64,000 nt of DNA from Methylosinus sp. LW4. Its GTDB lineage: Bacteria > Pseudomonadota > Alphaproteobacteria > Rhizobiales > Beijerinckiaceae. The notes beneath the pieces were generated by a model. That model made no database searches and was not told the DNA's origin. It saw only the letters and a program-made list of their open reading frames with translations. The DNA is taken from NCBI RefSeq assembly GCF_000379125.1, contig NZ_KB900626.1, positions 1,994,667 through 2,058,666 of the forward strand, in the 5' to 3' direction. A program made the position numbers and the translations under genes. Below, in pieces: positions 28,441-36,362 of this stretch (positions are counted from its first letter, which is position 1; every line of letters starts with the position of its first letter).

Positions 28441-30708
28441 ATGCGTAGCGCTCTCGGCGGACCCCGCTTGCTGCTCCGCCGGCTTCGCGAGGTCATGGCG
28501 GAGCCGGTGAGCGCGCAGGCGCGGCTCGACAAGATCGTCGTGCTCATCGCGTCCAATATGGTGGCGGAAGTCTGCTCGGTCTATGTGCTGCGCGCCGATC
28601 AGCGGCTCGAGCTCTATGCGACCGAAGGCCTCAATCGCGAGGCGGTGCATCTCACCACAATGCACGCCGGCGAGGGCCTCGTCGGCCTCATCGCCAAAAG
28701 CGCCGAGCCACTGAACCTCTCCGAGGCGCAGGAGCATCCTTCCTTCTCGTACAAGCCGGAGACGGGCGAGGAGATCTACCACTCCTTCCTCGGCGTGCCG
28801 ATATTGCGCGGCGGCAACACGCTCGGCGTGCTCGTCGTGCAGAACCGCGTGCGGCGCATCTATTCCGAGGAGGAGATAGAGGCGCTGCAGACGACGGCGA
28901 TGCTGGTCGCCGAGATGATCGCCTCGGGCGAGCTGCGCTCCATCGCCAAGACGCCGGAGAGCTTCGCGCTCGACCGGCCGGTGGCGGTGAAGGGCGCGCC
29001 CATGTGCGAGGGCGTCGGGCTCGGCTACGCCGTGCTGCACGAGCCGCGCGTCGTCGTGAAGCAGCTCATCGCCGAGGATATCGCCGCGGAGATCCAGCGC
29101 GTCGATGCGGCGATCGAGGCGATGCGCCTCTCCATCGACGAATTGGTCGCCCATGGCGACCGCATGGGCGCCGGCGAGCATCGCGAGGTGCTGGAGGCGG
29201 TGCGCATCTTCGCCAATGACCGCGGCTGGGTGCGCCGGCTGCACGAGGCCGTGCGCAGCGGCCTGACGGCGGAGGCCGCGGTGGAGCGCGTGCAGAACGA
29301 CGCCCGCGCCAAGCTGCAACGCCAGACCGACCCCTATCTGCGCGACCGGCTCCACGATCTCGACGATCTCGCCAATCGGCTGCTGCATCAGCTCACCGGG
29401 CAGAGCTATGTGGCCGAGCGCGAATCGATCCCCGAGAACGCCATTCTCATCGCCCGCAACATGGGGCCGGCGGCGCTGCTCGACTACGACCGCTCGCGGC
29501 TGCGTGCCCTGGTGCTGGAGGAAGGCGGCCCGGCGAGCCATGTCGGCATCGTCGCCCGCGCGCTCGGCATCGCGACGGTCGGCCTCGCCGCCAATGTGAC
29601 CGATCTCGTCGAGGCGGGCGACGCCGTCATCGTCGACGGCGTGACCGGAGACGTCCACATCCGCCCGCCGCCGGATGTGCAGACAGCCTATGGCGAGAAG
29701 GCGCGGCTGCGCGCCCGCCGCATGGAGCAATACGCCAAGCTGCGCGACGTGCCCGCCGTCACCAAGGACGGCGTGGAGATCGCGCTGCATATGAACGCCG
29801 GCCTCATCGTCGACGTGCCGCATCTGCACGAGACCGGCGCACGCTCCATCGGCCTGTTCCGCACCGAGCTGCAATTCATGCTGGCGCCGCGCTTCCCGCG
29901 CATGAACGAGCAGTTCCTGCTCTACAAGGCGGTGTTCGACGCGGTGCAGGACCGCCCCGTCACCTTCCGCACGCTCGACATCGGCAGCGATAAAATCCTG
30001 CCCTATATGGCGACGATCGACGAGGAGAATCCGGCGCTCGGCTGGCGCGCGATCCGTATCGGCCTCGATCGGCCGGGCCTGCTGCGCATGCAGATCCGCG
30101 CCATGCTGAAAGCGGCCGGCGGACGCGATGTGCGCATCATGTTCCCGATGATCGCCAATGTCGCGGAGTTCGAGGCGGCCAAGGCGATCGCGCATCGCGA
30201 GCTCGCGCATCTTGAGCGCCACGGCCATGCGCCGCCGACCAATGTGCAGCTCGGCGCCATGGTCGAGGTGCCGTCGCTGCTGTGGGAGCTCGACACGATC
30301 GCCGCGCGCGCCGATTTTCTGTCGGTCGGCTCCAATGATCTGGTGCAATACATGTATGCGGCCGATCGCGACAACACGCGGGTCTCCAAGCGCTACGACA
30401 CGCTCTCCACCCCCGTGCTGCGCGCGTTGGAGCGCATCGCCGCCGCGGGCAAGCGCGCCGGCAAGACGGTGACGCTGTGCGGAGAGATGGGCGGCCGTCC
30501 GCTGGAGGCGCTGGCGCTGCTCGCGCTCGGCTATCGCTCGCTGTCCATGTCGCCGTCGTCGATCGGACCGGTGAAGGCGATGATCCTCGCCGTCAATCTC
30601 GACGAGGCGGAGGTGTTCCTGGCCTCGCTGCTCGCCAGAGAGGACGGCGCGCCGAGCCTGCGCGAGACTTTGCGCGAATTCGCCGCCGCCCGCGATATTC
30701 CGGTTTGA
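28441..30708 (+). CDS. ptsP: Phosphoenolpyruvate-protein phosphotransferase, nitrogen PTS (EI-Ntr)
   Basis: Starts the nitrogen-related PTS by taking phosphate from PEP and passing it to NPr. The 755-residue protein has an N-terminal GAF domain (about 20-165) that senses glutamine/2-oxoglutarate in related enzymes. It then has the EI N-terminal part with the phospho-histidine motif GGPASHVGIVAR (His367), and the PEP-binding TIM barrel with FRTELQFML, FRTLDIGSDK, GSNDLVQYMYAADRDN and the active-site Cys in VTLCGEMGG. All catalytic elements are intact. The prfA gene follows after 257 nt, as is usual in Rhizobiales. lysC is not next door as it often is. Confidence 0.96.
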   Translation: MRSALGGPRLLLRRLREVMAEPVSAQARLDKIVVLIASNMVAEVCSVYVLRADQRLELYATEGLNREAVHLTTMHAGEGLVGLIAKSAEPLNLSEAQEHPSFSYKPETGEEIYHSFLGVPILRGGNTLGVLVVQNRVRRIYSEEEIEALQTTAMLVAEMIASGELRSIAKTPESFALDRPVAVKGAPMCEGVGLGYAVLHEPRVVVKQLIAEDIAAEIQRVDAAIEAMRLSIDELVAHGDRMGAGEHREVLEAVRIFANDRGWVRRLHEAVRSGLTAEAAVERVQNDARAKLQRQTDPYLRDRLHDLDDLANRLLHQLTGQSYVAERESIPENAILIARNMGPAALLDYDRSRLRALVLEEGGPASHVGIVARALGIATVGLAANVTDLVEAGDAVIVDGVTGDVHIRPPPDVQTAYGEKARLRARRMEQYAKLRDVPAVTKDGVEIALHMNAGLIVDVPHLHETGARSIGLFRTELQFMLAPRFPRMNEQFLLYKAVFDAVQDRPVTFRTLDIGSDKILPYMATIDEENPALGWRAIRIGLDRPGLLRMQIRAMLKAAGGRDVRIMFPMIANVAEFEAAKAIAHRELAHLERHGHAPPTNVQLGAMVEVPSLLWELDTIAARADFLSVGSNDLVQYMYAADRDNTRVSKRYDTLSTPVLRALERIAAAGKRAGKTVTLCGEMGGRPLEALALLALGYRSLSMSPSSIGPVKAMILAVNLDEAEVFLASLLAREDGAPSLRETLREFAAARDIPV

Positions 30709-30737
30709 GCATGGGCCGATTCGAACGCGGAAACGCC

Positions 30738-30854
30738 CCCTCCCTCACCCTCCCCCGCTACGCGGGAGAGGGAATGGCCGGCGCTGCGCGAAATCTCGAT
30801 GACGCGCGCAGTCTGCTCCCTCTCCCGCGTAGCGGGGGAGGGTTGGGGAGGGGG
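30738..30854. repeat. Palindromic repeat, family D
   Basis: CCCTCCCCCGC-nn-GCGGGAGAGGG hairpin ends in opposite orientation (left 30738-30772, right 30816-30854) around a short centre containing CGATGACGCGCGCAG. The reverse complement of the right half matches 8738-8810. It lies between ptsP and prfA. Confidence 0.8.
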
Positions 30855-30965
30855 CCGGCCCCGCACAGCGATGAAAAGCCGAGGGGGCGCGCGAAAGACC
30901 GGGGCCGCTAGCGACGCTCGCGCCTCGCTCCACGCCATCCCCTACCCTCTCGCTCGGCTCGCCCC

Positions 30966-32036
30966 ATGTTCGCCCAAGACAAGCTCGACCTCATTCTGCG
31001 TCGTCACGAGGAGATCGCCGACAGGCTCAGCTCCGGGCCGGACGCCGCGAGCTTCGTCGCGCTCTCGCGCGAGCTCGCCTCGCTCGACGATGTCGTCGCC
31101 AAGATCAAAATCTATCGCGCGACGCTGGCCGAGATCGCCGGCGCCGGCGAGATGCTCGCCGATCCGGCGATCGATCCGGCCATGCGCGAGTTCGTCGAAG
31201 GCGAGCTCGATGTCGCGCAGGAAGCGCTGACCAGCGCCGAGCATGAGCTGAAGCTCGCTCTGCTGCCGAAAGATTCCGCCGACGAGAAGGGCGTCATCCT
31301 CGAGGTGCGCGCCGGCACCGGCGGCGATGAGGCCGCGCTCTTCGCTGGCGATCTCTTCCGCGCCTATCAGCGCTACGCCGGCGTCAAAGGCTGGAGCGTC
31401 GACATTCTCTCCGCCAGCGAAGGCGCGCTCGGCGGCTATAAGGAAATCGTCGCCGAGATCGCCGGCCGTGGCGTCTATGCGAAATTAAAGTTCGAATCCG
31501 GCGTGCATCGCGTGCAGCGCGTGCCGGCGACGGAGACGCAGGGACGCATTCACACATCGGCGGCGACGGTCGCCGTGCTGCCGCAGGCCCAGGATGTCGA
31601 CGTCGCCATAGACGACAAGGACCTCAACATAGAGACGATGCGCTCCGGCGGCGCCGGCGGCCAGCATGTCAACAAGACCGAATCGGCGATCCGCATCACG
31701 CATATTCCATCCGGCATCGTCGTGATGATGCAGGAGGAGCGCTCGCAGCATCGCAACAAGGCCAAGGCGATGGAGGTGCTGCGCTCGCGGCTCTATGACG
31801 CAGAACGCCAGCGCCTCGACAATGCGCGCGCCGCCGACCGCAAGGCGCAGGTCGGCTCGGGCGATCGCTCGGAGCGCATCCGCACCTATAATTTTCCGCA
31901 AGGGCGCGTCACCGACCATCGCATCAATCTGACGCTCTACAAGCTCGATCGCGTGATGGAAGGCGAGATGGACGAGATTTTCGACGCGCTGACGACGGAT
32001 CATCAGGCGAAGCTGCTCGCGCAGAGCGAGGAGTGA
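30966..32036 (+). CDS. prfA: Peptide chain release factor 1
   Basis: Recognises UAA and UAG stop codons and triggers peptide release. The 356-residue protein has the codon-recognition PAT motif in [14 protein letters not shown] (187-189) and the catalytic GGQ in [14 protein letters not shown] (231-233). Length is typical. The usual downstream partner prmC, which methylates this Gln, is absent here; the next gene is a UPF0158 protein with its own promoter-like sequence. prmC may lie elsewhere in the genome. Confidence 0.97.
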   Translation: MFAQDKLDLILRRHEEIADRLSSGPDAASFVALSRELASLDDVVAKIKIYRATLAEIAGAGEMLADPAIDPAMREFVEGELDVAQEALTSAEHELKLALLPKDSADEKGVILEVRAGTGGDEAALFAGDLFRAYQRYAGVKGWSVDILSASEGALGGYKEIVAEIAGRGVYAKLKFESGVHRVQRVPATETQGRIHTSAATVAVLPQAQDVDVAIDDKDLNIETMRSGGAGGQHVNKTESAIRITHIPSGIVVMMQEERSQHRNKAKAMEVLRSRLYDAERQRLDNARAADRKAQVGSGDRSERIRTYNFPQGRVTDHRINLTLYKLDRVMEGEMDEIFDALTTDHQAKLLAQSEE

Positions 32037-32060
32037 TAGCCGCGCTTTTGGGCGTATAAT
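32033..32060 (+). promoter_or_regulatory. Promoter-like sequence before UPF0158 gene
   Basis: A perfect TATAAT (32055-32060) preceded at 16 nt by GTGATA (32033-32038; 4 of 6 to TTGACA). The -35 overlaps the prfA stop codon. The start of the next gene is at 32099. Confidence 0.42.
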
Positions 32061-32098
32061 CGTCTTTCAGCATTCCCCCTCGGCCCGGAAGTCAAATC

Positions 32099-32518
32099 AT
32101 GCCGGTCAAATGGAAGGAATTGCACGAGGCCTCCCAATCCGTCAGCGCCGACGGAGCCGGCCCGGAGGTTTTTCTCTGCCGAGAGACGGGCCGGATCTAT
32201 TGGCGAACCGACCTCGACGAAGATCTCGAGGAATTGCCCGACGATATCGAGGACGACGAGAAATATCTCGAGCTTCCGAGCCCGAATGCGCTCGGTCTCG
32301 GCAAGCCGCTCGCGCTCGAATTCACGCGCCTATTTCTAGCGGATGGCTTCGACGACGTTCGGGAAATTTTTATGCGGAAGGGCGCGTTCTCGCGTTTCAA
32401 GAACTTCCTCGAGCGACGCGATGCGCTCGACGCTTGGTATGACTTCGAGGCGAAAGCCCAGGAAGCGGCGCTGCGGGAGTGGTGCGATCACAATGAGATC
32501 GAGGTGATCGACGACTGA
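32099..32518 (+). CDS. UPF0158 family protein
   Basis: A 139-residue acidic protein matching the UPF0158 layout: a central LEELPDDIEDDEKYLELPS block (60-80) and the C-terminal REIFMRKGAFSRFKNFLE and WCDHNEIEVIDD segments. The acidic centre and the conserved F-x-R-F-K are characteristic of this uncharacterised family as I recall it. No signal peptide or membrane helix. No function is established. Confidence 0.82.
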   Translation: MPVKWKELHEASQSVSADGAGPEVFLCRETGRIYWRTDLDEDLEELPDDIEDDEKYLELPSPNALGLGKPLALEFTRLFLADGFDDVREIFMRKGAFSRFKNFLERRDALDAWYDFEAKAQEAALREWCDHNEIEVIDD

Positions 32519-32625
32519 CGCCGACGACGGTCTCGTGCGAAGGCGCACATCCATGGCGCTCGGCGCTTCGTAAGTTCGGGACGTTCACGAGAGACGTGAA
32601 CGACACCGAGCCACGGAGCGCAAAA

Positions 32626-32898
32626 ATGTCCAAGAAATTCCTCGCCGCCGGCCTGCTGGCCGCCACTCTCGCCGCCTCGACCTTCACCGCCTCCACCGCC
32701 CAGGCGGATCCCTATTGGCGTCACGGTCATCACGGCCACTATTGGGGCGGCGTCGCCGCGGCGGGCGCGCTGACCGCGCTGACTCTCGGCGCCATCGCCG
32801 CCTCCGAGGCGCCCAGCAATTGCTACATCGCCCGCCGCCCGGTGACCGACGATTGGGGCAATGTCCTCTACTTCCGCCACATGCGCGTCTGCGAGTGA
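32626..32898 (+). CDS. Small secreted His-rich protein
   Basis: The ATG at 32626, preceded by ACGGAGCG, gives a 90-residue product with signal peptide MSKKFLAAGLLAATLAASTF, then QADPYWRHGHHGHYWGG, a hydrophobic Ala-rich stretch (GVAAAGALTALTLGAIAAS) that may be a membrane anchor, and a C-terminal part with two cysteines (SNCYIARRPV and RVCE). His-rich short exported proteins of this kind are common in Hyphomicrobiales and lack a known role; metal binding is a possibility only. The in-frame ATG at 32596 is less likely. Confidence 0.72.
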   Translation: MSKKFLAAGLLAATLAASTFTASTAQADPYWRHGHHGHYWGGVAAAGALTALTLGAIAASEAPSNCYIARRPVTDDWGNVLYFRHMRVCE

Positions 32899-32975
32899 GC
32901 CAGCGCGGATGAGCGAGCCCGAAAAGGCGCGGCCCTTCGATCTCGAAGCGGCCGCGCCTCTCGACCGGAAAGATT

Positions 32976-34097
32976 CTAGCGCGCCCTCTCTCCCGCCCGC
33001 TCGCTCAAGCGGCGATAGAGCGTGCTGCGATGCACGCCGAGAATGCGCGCCGCCTTGCTGAAATTGCCGTCGCAAGCGTCGAGCGCCGCGCGCATCGCCG
33101 ACAGCTCGGCGTCGCGCAGGCGGTGCTCCGCGAGCCGCGCGGAGGGCGGCTCGAAGCAGATGTCCTGCAGCTCCCAGGGACAATCGGTCGGCCGCGCGCG
33201 GCAGACGCCGGGCGTGTTGGCGAGGCCATAATAGCGCCGTCCGTCGGTCCCGATGATCTCCCCCATTTGCGGCCCGGCTCGCAGCGGCTCGAACAGCTCC
33301 TCCAATCGCGCGACATCGAGCGCGCACCAATCGCGCTGCACGAAGGAGAGGCCGCGGCGATTGGCGGCGATGAGGCGCTTGTCCTCGTCGAAAGCGAGCA
33401 GGCCCTCGCGCGGCGCGCCGACGACGGCCGGATCAGTGTGGAAGCGCAGCAAGGTGGCCGCCGCGAAAGCGCCGCCGCCGAAGAAGCGATGCTCGATCTG
33501 CTCCGCCGCGAAGCGCACCAGCCCCAGCGCATGCACGCGCTGCACGGCGGCGTGAGCGGCGAGCGCCAGCGCGCCGACGACGACGCCGCGCGGATCGACG
33601 ATGGGCGCCGCCGCGCCGCTCAAAATATTGTGGCTCTCGTAGAAATGCTCGCCGCCATGCACTGCCATGGCCCGCCGCTCGGCCAGCGCGGCGCCGATGG
33701 CGTTGGTGCCGGCGGCCGCCTCGCTCCAGAGCGCGCCCGGCTTCAGCGCGATTTCCGCCGCTTGGCCGGCGAAGCCGATATCGCCGATGGCGTCGACCAC
33801 CATGCCCTGGGCGTCGGCGAGAATGACGATCGCGCCCGTCTCATGCGCCTCGGCGTTCAGCGCGTCGAGCTCGGGCCGGCACAAGCGCCGCAACCGCTCG
33901 TGCCGCGCGAGAAACATCTGCAGCTCGCTCCGCTCGAGCGGCGCGACGCGCGACGGCCGGGCGGCGTCGAGGCCGAGCTCGGCGCAGCGCAGCCAAGAGC
34001 GCAGGATCGGCTGTTTCAGCTCGACTGTCGGCAGCTCGCCGCGGCCGAAGAATTTATCACGCGCCGCCTCCGTCAGGCTGGCGGAATAGAGGGGCAT
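32976..34097 (-). CDS. Sigma54-activator-family protein lacking the AAA+ domain (GAF plus Fis HTH)
   Basis: A 373-residue protein with the N-terminal sensor region of AcoR/MmoR-like activators: ILRSWLRCAELGLD near 30-43, a GAF domain with GTNAIGAALAERRAMAVHGGEHF near 149-172 and a second PAS-like stretch, then a C-terminal Fis-type helix-turn-helix (GNFSKAARILGVHRSTLYRRL, about 346-366). The central AAA+ ATPase with GETGTGKE and GAFTGA motifs is absent, so it cannot open sigma54 promoters itself. It may repress, or activate sigma70 promoters. A TTTGTGC palindrome lies in its own upstream region. Confidence 0.88.
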   Translation of the reverse strand: MPLYSASLTEAARDKFFGRGELPTVELKQPILRSWLRCAELGLDAARPSRVAPLERSELQMFLARHERLRRLCRPELDALNAEAHETGAIVILADAQGMVVDAIGDIGFAGQAAEIALKPGALWSEAAAGTNAIGAALAERRAMAVHGGEHFYESHNILSGAAAPIVDPRGVVVGALALAAHAAVQRVHALGLVRFAAEQIEHRFFGGGAFAAATLLRFHTDPAVVGAPREGLLAFDEDKRLIAANRRGLSFVQRDWCALDVARLEELFEPLRAGPQMGEIIGTDGRRYYGLANTPGVCRARPTDCPWELQDICFEPPSARLAEHRLRDAELSAMRAALDACDGNFSKAARILGVHRSTLYRRLSERAGERAR

Positions 34098-34192
34098 TTG
34101 AGACGCCTTTTCACGGCCGCCCGATCACGCGGCGGCGGCGGCCGAACCGTCGCCGGGCCGACCGCCGCCTTTTATTATGAGAGCCCGCCCGC

Positions 34193-34209
34193 TTTGTGCA
34201 CCGCACAAA
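34193..34209. promoter_or_regulatory. Palindromic operator candidate TTTGTGC-ACC-GCACAAA
   Basis: A perfect 7-bp-arm inverted repeat with a 3-nt spacer, in the 142-nt gap upstream of the GAF-Fis regulator gene and downstream of the porin gene. It is a good candidate for the regulator's own site, since Fis-type domains bind such symmetric sequences as dimers. No other copy was found by eye near the porin. Confidence 0.55.
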
Positions 34210-34239
34210 TTGTCGCAGGCAGATCCGCTATCCCCGCGA

Positions 34240-35760
34240 TCAGAAAGAGAAAATCGTTCCCGCGACGAGCGCGTTGGTCCTCACCCCCTGCCCCAGCAGA
34301 TTATGCGAGACCGAGCGTATGAACTCGCTCTGGAAGGTGACCCAATCGGTGAAGCGATATTTCACGAAGCCGATCGTCGAGGCGTTTGCGGAGACGAGCG
34401 CGCCATCGCCGAGCCGTCCGGGATAATCGGCGAGATTGGCGTCGAGATAGCTGACGCCATAGCTGCCGCCGAAGGTCAGGCGCTCGAAGAGCGTGTAGCC
34501 GGCCTGCGCGTAATAGCCGGAGGATTTGCGCCGCTCGCCGTCATAGCCGACGCCGTCGAAATAGAGCCCCGTCGTGCCGAGGCCGACGCCCTTATAGCCG
34601 TAGCCGACCAGAGTCACCGGACCGACGTCGAGCCGCCCGCCCGCGTCTATCGCCATGGAGCGCACGCCGGCGCCGCGCGGCAGCAGAATGGCGTCGCCGG
34701 ATTCGACGCGATGCCGCTGGGTGAGGCCGGAGGTCCACAGGGTGAGCTTCATCCCCGGCGCGAGTTCGCCGACATATTTGACGCGCGCCTGAAAGCCCGG
34801 CTGGTCATGCCCGGTCATGACGCCCGAATAGGGAAGCACGCCGGCCGCCGACACATAGGAGCCGGCGTTGTCGAATTGCTGATAGGGCGAGAAGGCGCCG
34901 ACCGAGACGGTGACGCCATGGAAATCCGGCGTCGTATAGGTGAGCTGCGGAATCCAATCCGCATAGACATAGCCGAAGCCGATGCGGCCGAGGCTGGTGT
35001 TGGAGGGGCTGGCGTTGGCGGCGATGGTGCCGGCGCCGAACAGCGTGAAATCGTTGAGAATGGCGTCTGCGGCGAAGAGGCCGAGATCGCGGCCGACCTT
35101 CAGCGAGCCCAAATCCGGCGAGCTGATCTCGCCGAACACCTGGCGCAGATCGACGCCCGGCGTGCCGAGCGCCACCGAGGCGCCGGAGCTGTTGCCGTTG
35201 AGCAGGCCGACGCGAATATTATTGCCGCCGGCGTAGAGGCCGAGCGAGAAAGAGACCTTATAGCCCTCCTGCTCGGTCGAGAGATTGAGCGCCAGAGCGC
35301 TCGGCAGCAGGCCGGAGCGAATGGCGGAGGAATTATTATAGAGGCTGCCGCCGCCGAGCCCGCCGGCGATGCTCGCCGTTCCGGCCTGCTTGAATTGCTC
35401 GGTCGCGAAAAAGGCGAGCTGGCCCGAGATGCGAACGTCGACCGCGCCGACGCGCGCGCCGATCCCTTTGTCGAGCCGCGTGATGTAGCGATCCGAAGGC
35501 GTCGCGACCGGCTGCGCGGCATGACTCGCGACAGCCGCGCGGGCCGGCGCGGCGATCTCGGCCGCATGGCGCGCCTTGAGCTTGCGATATTCGCCCTTGG
35601 TGAGAATTCCCTTGGCCTTCAGCTGGTCGAGCAGCTGGTCGGTGGTGTCGGCGCGCGCCGCTCCAGTACAGATCGTAATAAAGGCAAGTCCTGCCGCCAT
35701 CACATTCGCCGCATCGAGCCGCATTGGGCGCGGAGCGGCCGCATCGCCGGTTCCTGTCAT
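34240..35760 (-). CDS. Outer-membrane porin with N-terminal SHOCT-like helical motif
   Basis: A 506-residue protein. The signal peptide probably begins at the second or third Met and ends in TGAARA. DQLLDQLKAKGILTKGEYRKL (41-61), a SHOCT-like helical element, follows, then a long beta-strand-rich barrel (DVRISGQLAFFAT, GYKVSFSLGLYAG, SLKVGRDLGLF) that ends with Phe (VAGTIFSF), the outer-membrane insertion signature. It resembles alphaproteobacterial general porins with an N-terminal coiled segment. Substrate unknown. The nearest regulator is the AAA-less activator, downstream on the same strand. Confidence 0.82.
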   Translation of the reverse strand: MTGTGDAAAPRPMRLDAANVMAAGLAFITICTGAARADTTDQLLDQLKAKGILTKGEYRKLKARHAAEIAAPARAAVASHAAQPVATPSDRYITRLDKGIGARVGAVDVRISGQLAFFATEQFKQAGTASIAGGLGGGSLYNNSSAIRSGLLPSALALNLSTEQEGYKVSFSLGLYAGGNNIRVGLLNGNSSGASVALGTPGVDLRQVFGEISSPDLGSLKVGRDLGLFAADAILNDFTLFGAGTIAANASPSNTSLGRIGFGYVYADWIPQLTYTTPDFHGVTVSVGAFSPYQQFDNAGSYVSAAGVLPYSGVMTGHDQPGFQARVKYVGELAPGMKLTLWTSGLTQRHRVESGDAILLPRGAGVRSMAIDAGGRLDVGPVTLVGYGYKGVGLGTTGLYFDGVGYDGERRKSSGYYAQAGYTLFERLTFGGSYGVSYLDANLADYPGRLGDGALVSANASTIGFVKYRFTDWVTFQSEFIRSVSHNLLGQGVRTNALVAGTIFSF

Positions 35761-35789
35761 TGGCGTTTCCGTTTTTTTTCTTGAAAAGT

Positions 35790-35818
35790 CCCGGCCGCCC
35801 TTCGAAGAGACGGCCGGG
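35790..35818 (-). other. Hairpin in the porin mRNA leader
   Basis: CCCGGCCG and CGGCCGGG pair perfectly across a 13-nt loop that contains CTTCGAAG. It ends about 30 nt before the porin start. It could be a mRNA-stabilising 5' structure or a regulatory element; no U-run follows on the porin strand. Confidence 0.5.
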
Positions 35819-35975
35819 AAAGTTTTAGGGAGGATTGAGTGAGCCGCTCGTCATCGACCCAGCGGCGCGGGCCTCTTTCCCTGGGAAGGAAAGTCCGGTG
35901 ACGGCGCGACCGGGCGCCGCCGCTCGCAAGAGCAGCGCGACGAGATCGGACCGAAATTGTGGGGGAGGCTGCGGC

Positions 35976-36158
35976 ATGACCGCCATTCACAAAGGAAAGG
36001 CGTGTCGAAATGCGGCAGATGAACGATCGAGCTCTTTCGATCAGCTAATGTGTCGTCTCGACTTCAAGCACATCTCCCGATCTATGCTCGCCTCGCAAGA
36101 GGAGAGCGTCGTATTTCTCGGGATGATTAGGCGCGATGCGGCGCACAATGGCAATTAG
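35976..36158 (+). CDS. Possible small ORF (60 aa), doubtful
   Basis: An ATG 7 nt after GGGGGAGG opens 60 codons, MTAIHKGKACRNAADE and so on, ending RDAAHNGN. The ribosome-binding site is very good, but codon use lacks the strong G/C third-position bias of neighbouring genes and no similarity is recognised. It may be a chance ORF in the porin upstream region. Confidence 0.22.
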   Translation: MTAIHKGKACRNAADERSSSFDQLMCRLDFKHISRSMLASQEESVVFLGMIRRDAAHNGN

Positions 36159-36362
36159 AACCGCTCGAAATCGCCTCAGAATTGTCACGCTATCGGCTTT
36201 GTAGCGGAAACGACTGACGCAGCCTGCGACAGTCGCGCTCTATTCGATGCAAAATGCGACAGCGCGACAATATGCGCGGCGCAGGGGACGCGGCACGATG
36301 TCGCGCACCCCACGCTAAAACAACGGACTATGGAAACATATTGCGCCGCAGCGCAGGCCGGC

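Larger units (their letters stand above)
35761..36362. other. Long region upstream of the porin gene
   Basis: 602 nt without a certain gene. It contains a strong hairpin near the porin start (35790-35818), a short ORF with a strong ribosome-binding site (35976-36158), and a cluster of TGTCGC/GCGACA motifs at about 36226-36304, including GCGAC-A-GTCGC. A sequence of the form TGGC-N9-GCA on the minus strand (35970-35985) has the GG/GC spacing of a sigma54 promoter but matches the consensus only in part. Confidence 0.5.

Noticed and set aside
31487..31500. GTTCGAATCC as a tRNA T-loop
   Set aside because: It lies in frame inside prfA and no acceptor or anticodon arm surrounds it.
36331..36346. 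TGGAAACATATTGCGC as a sigma54 promoter
   Set aside because: GG to GC spacing is one nucleotide too short, and it points towards the end of purH, with no plus-strand gene there.
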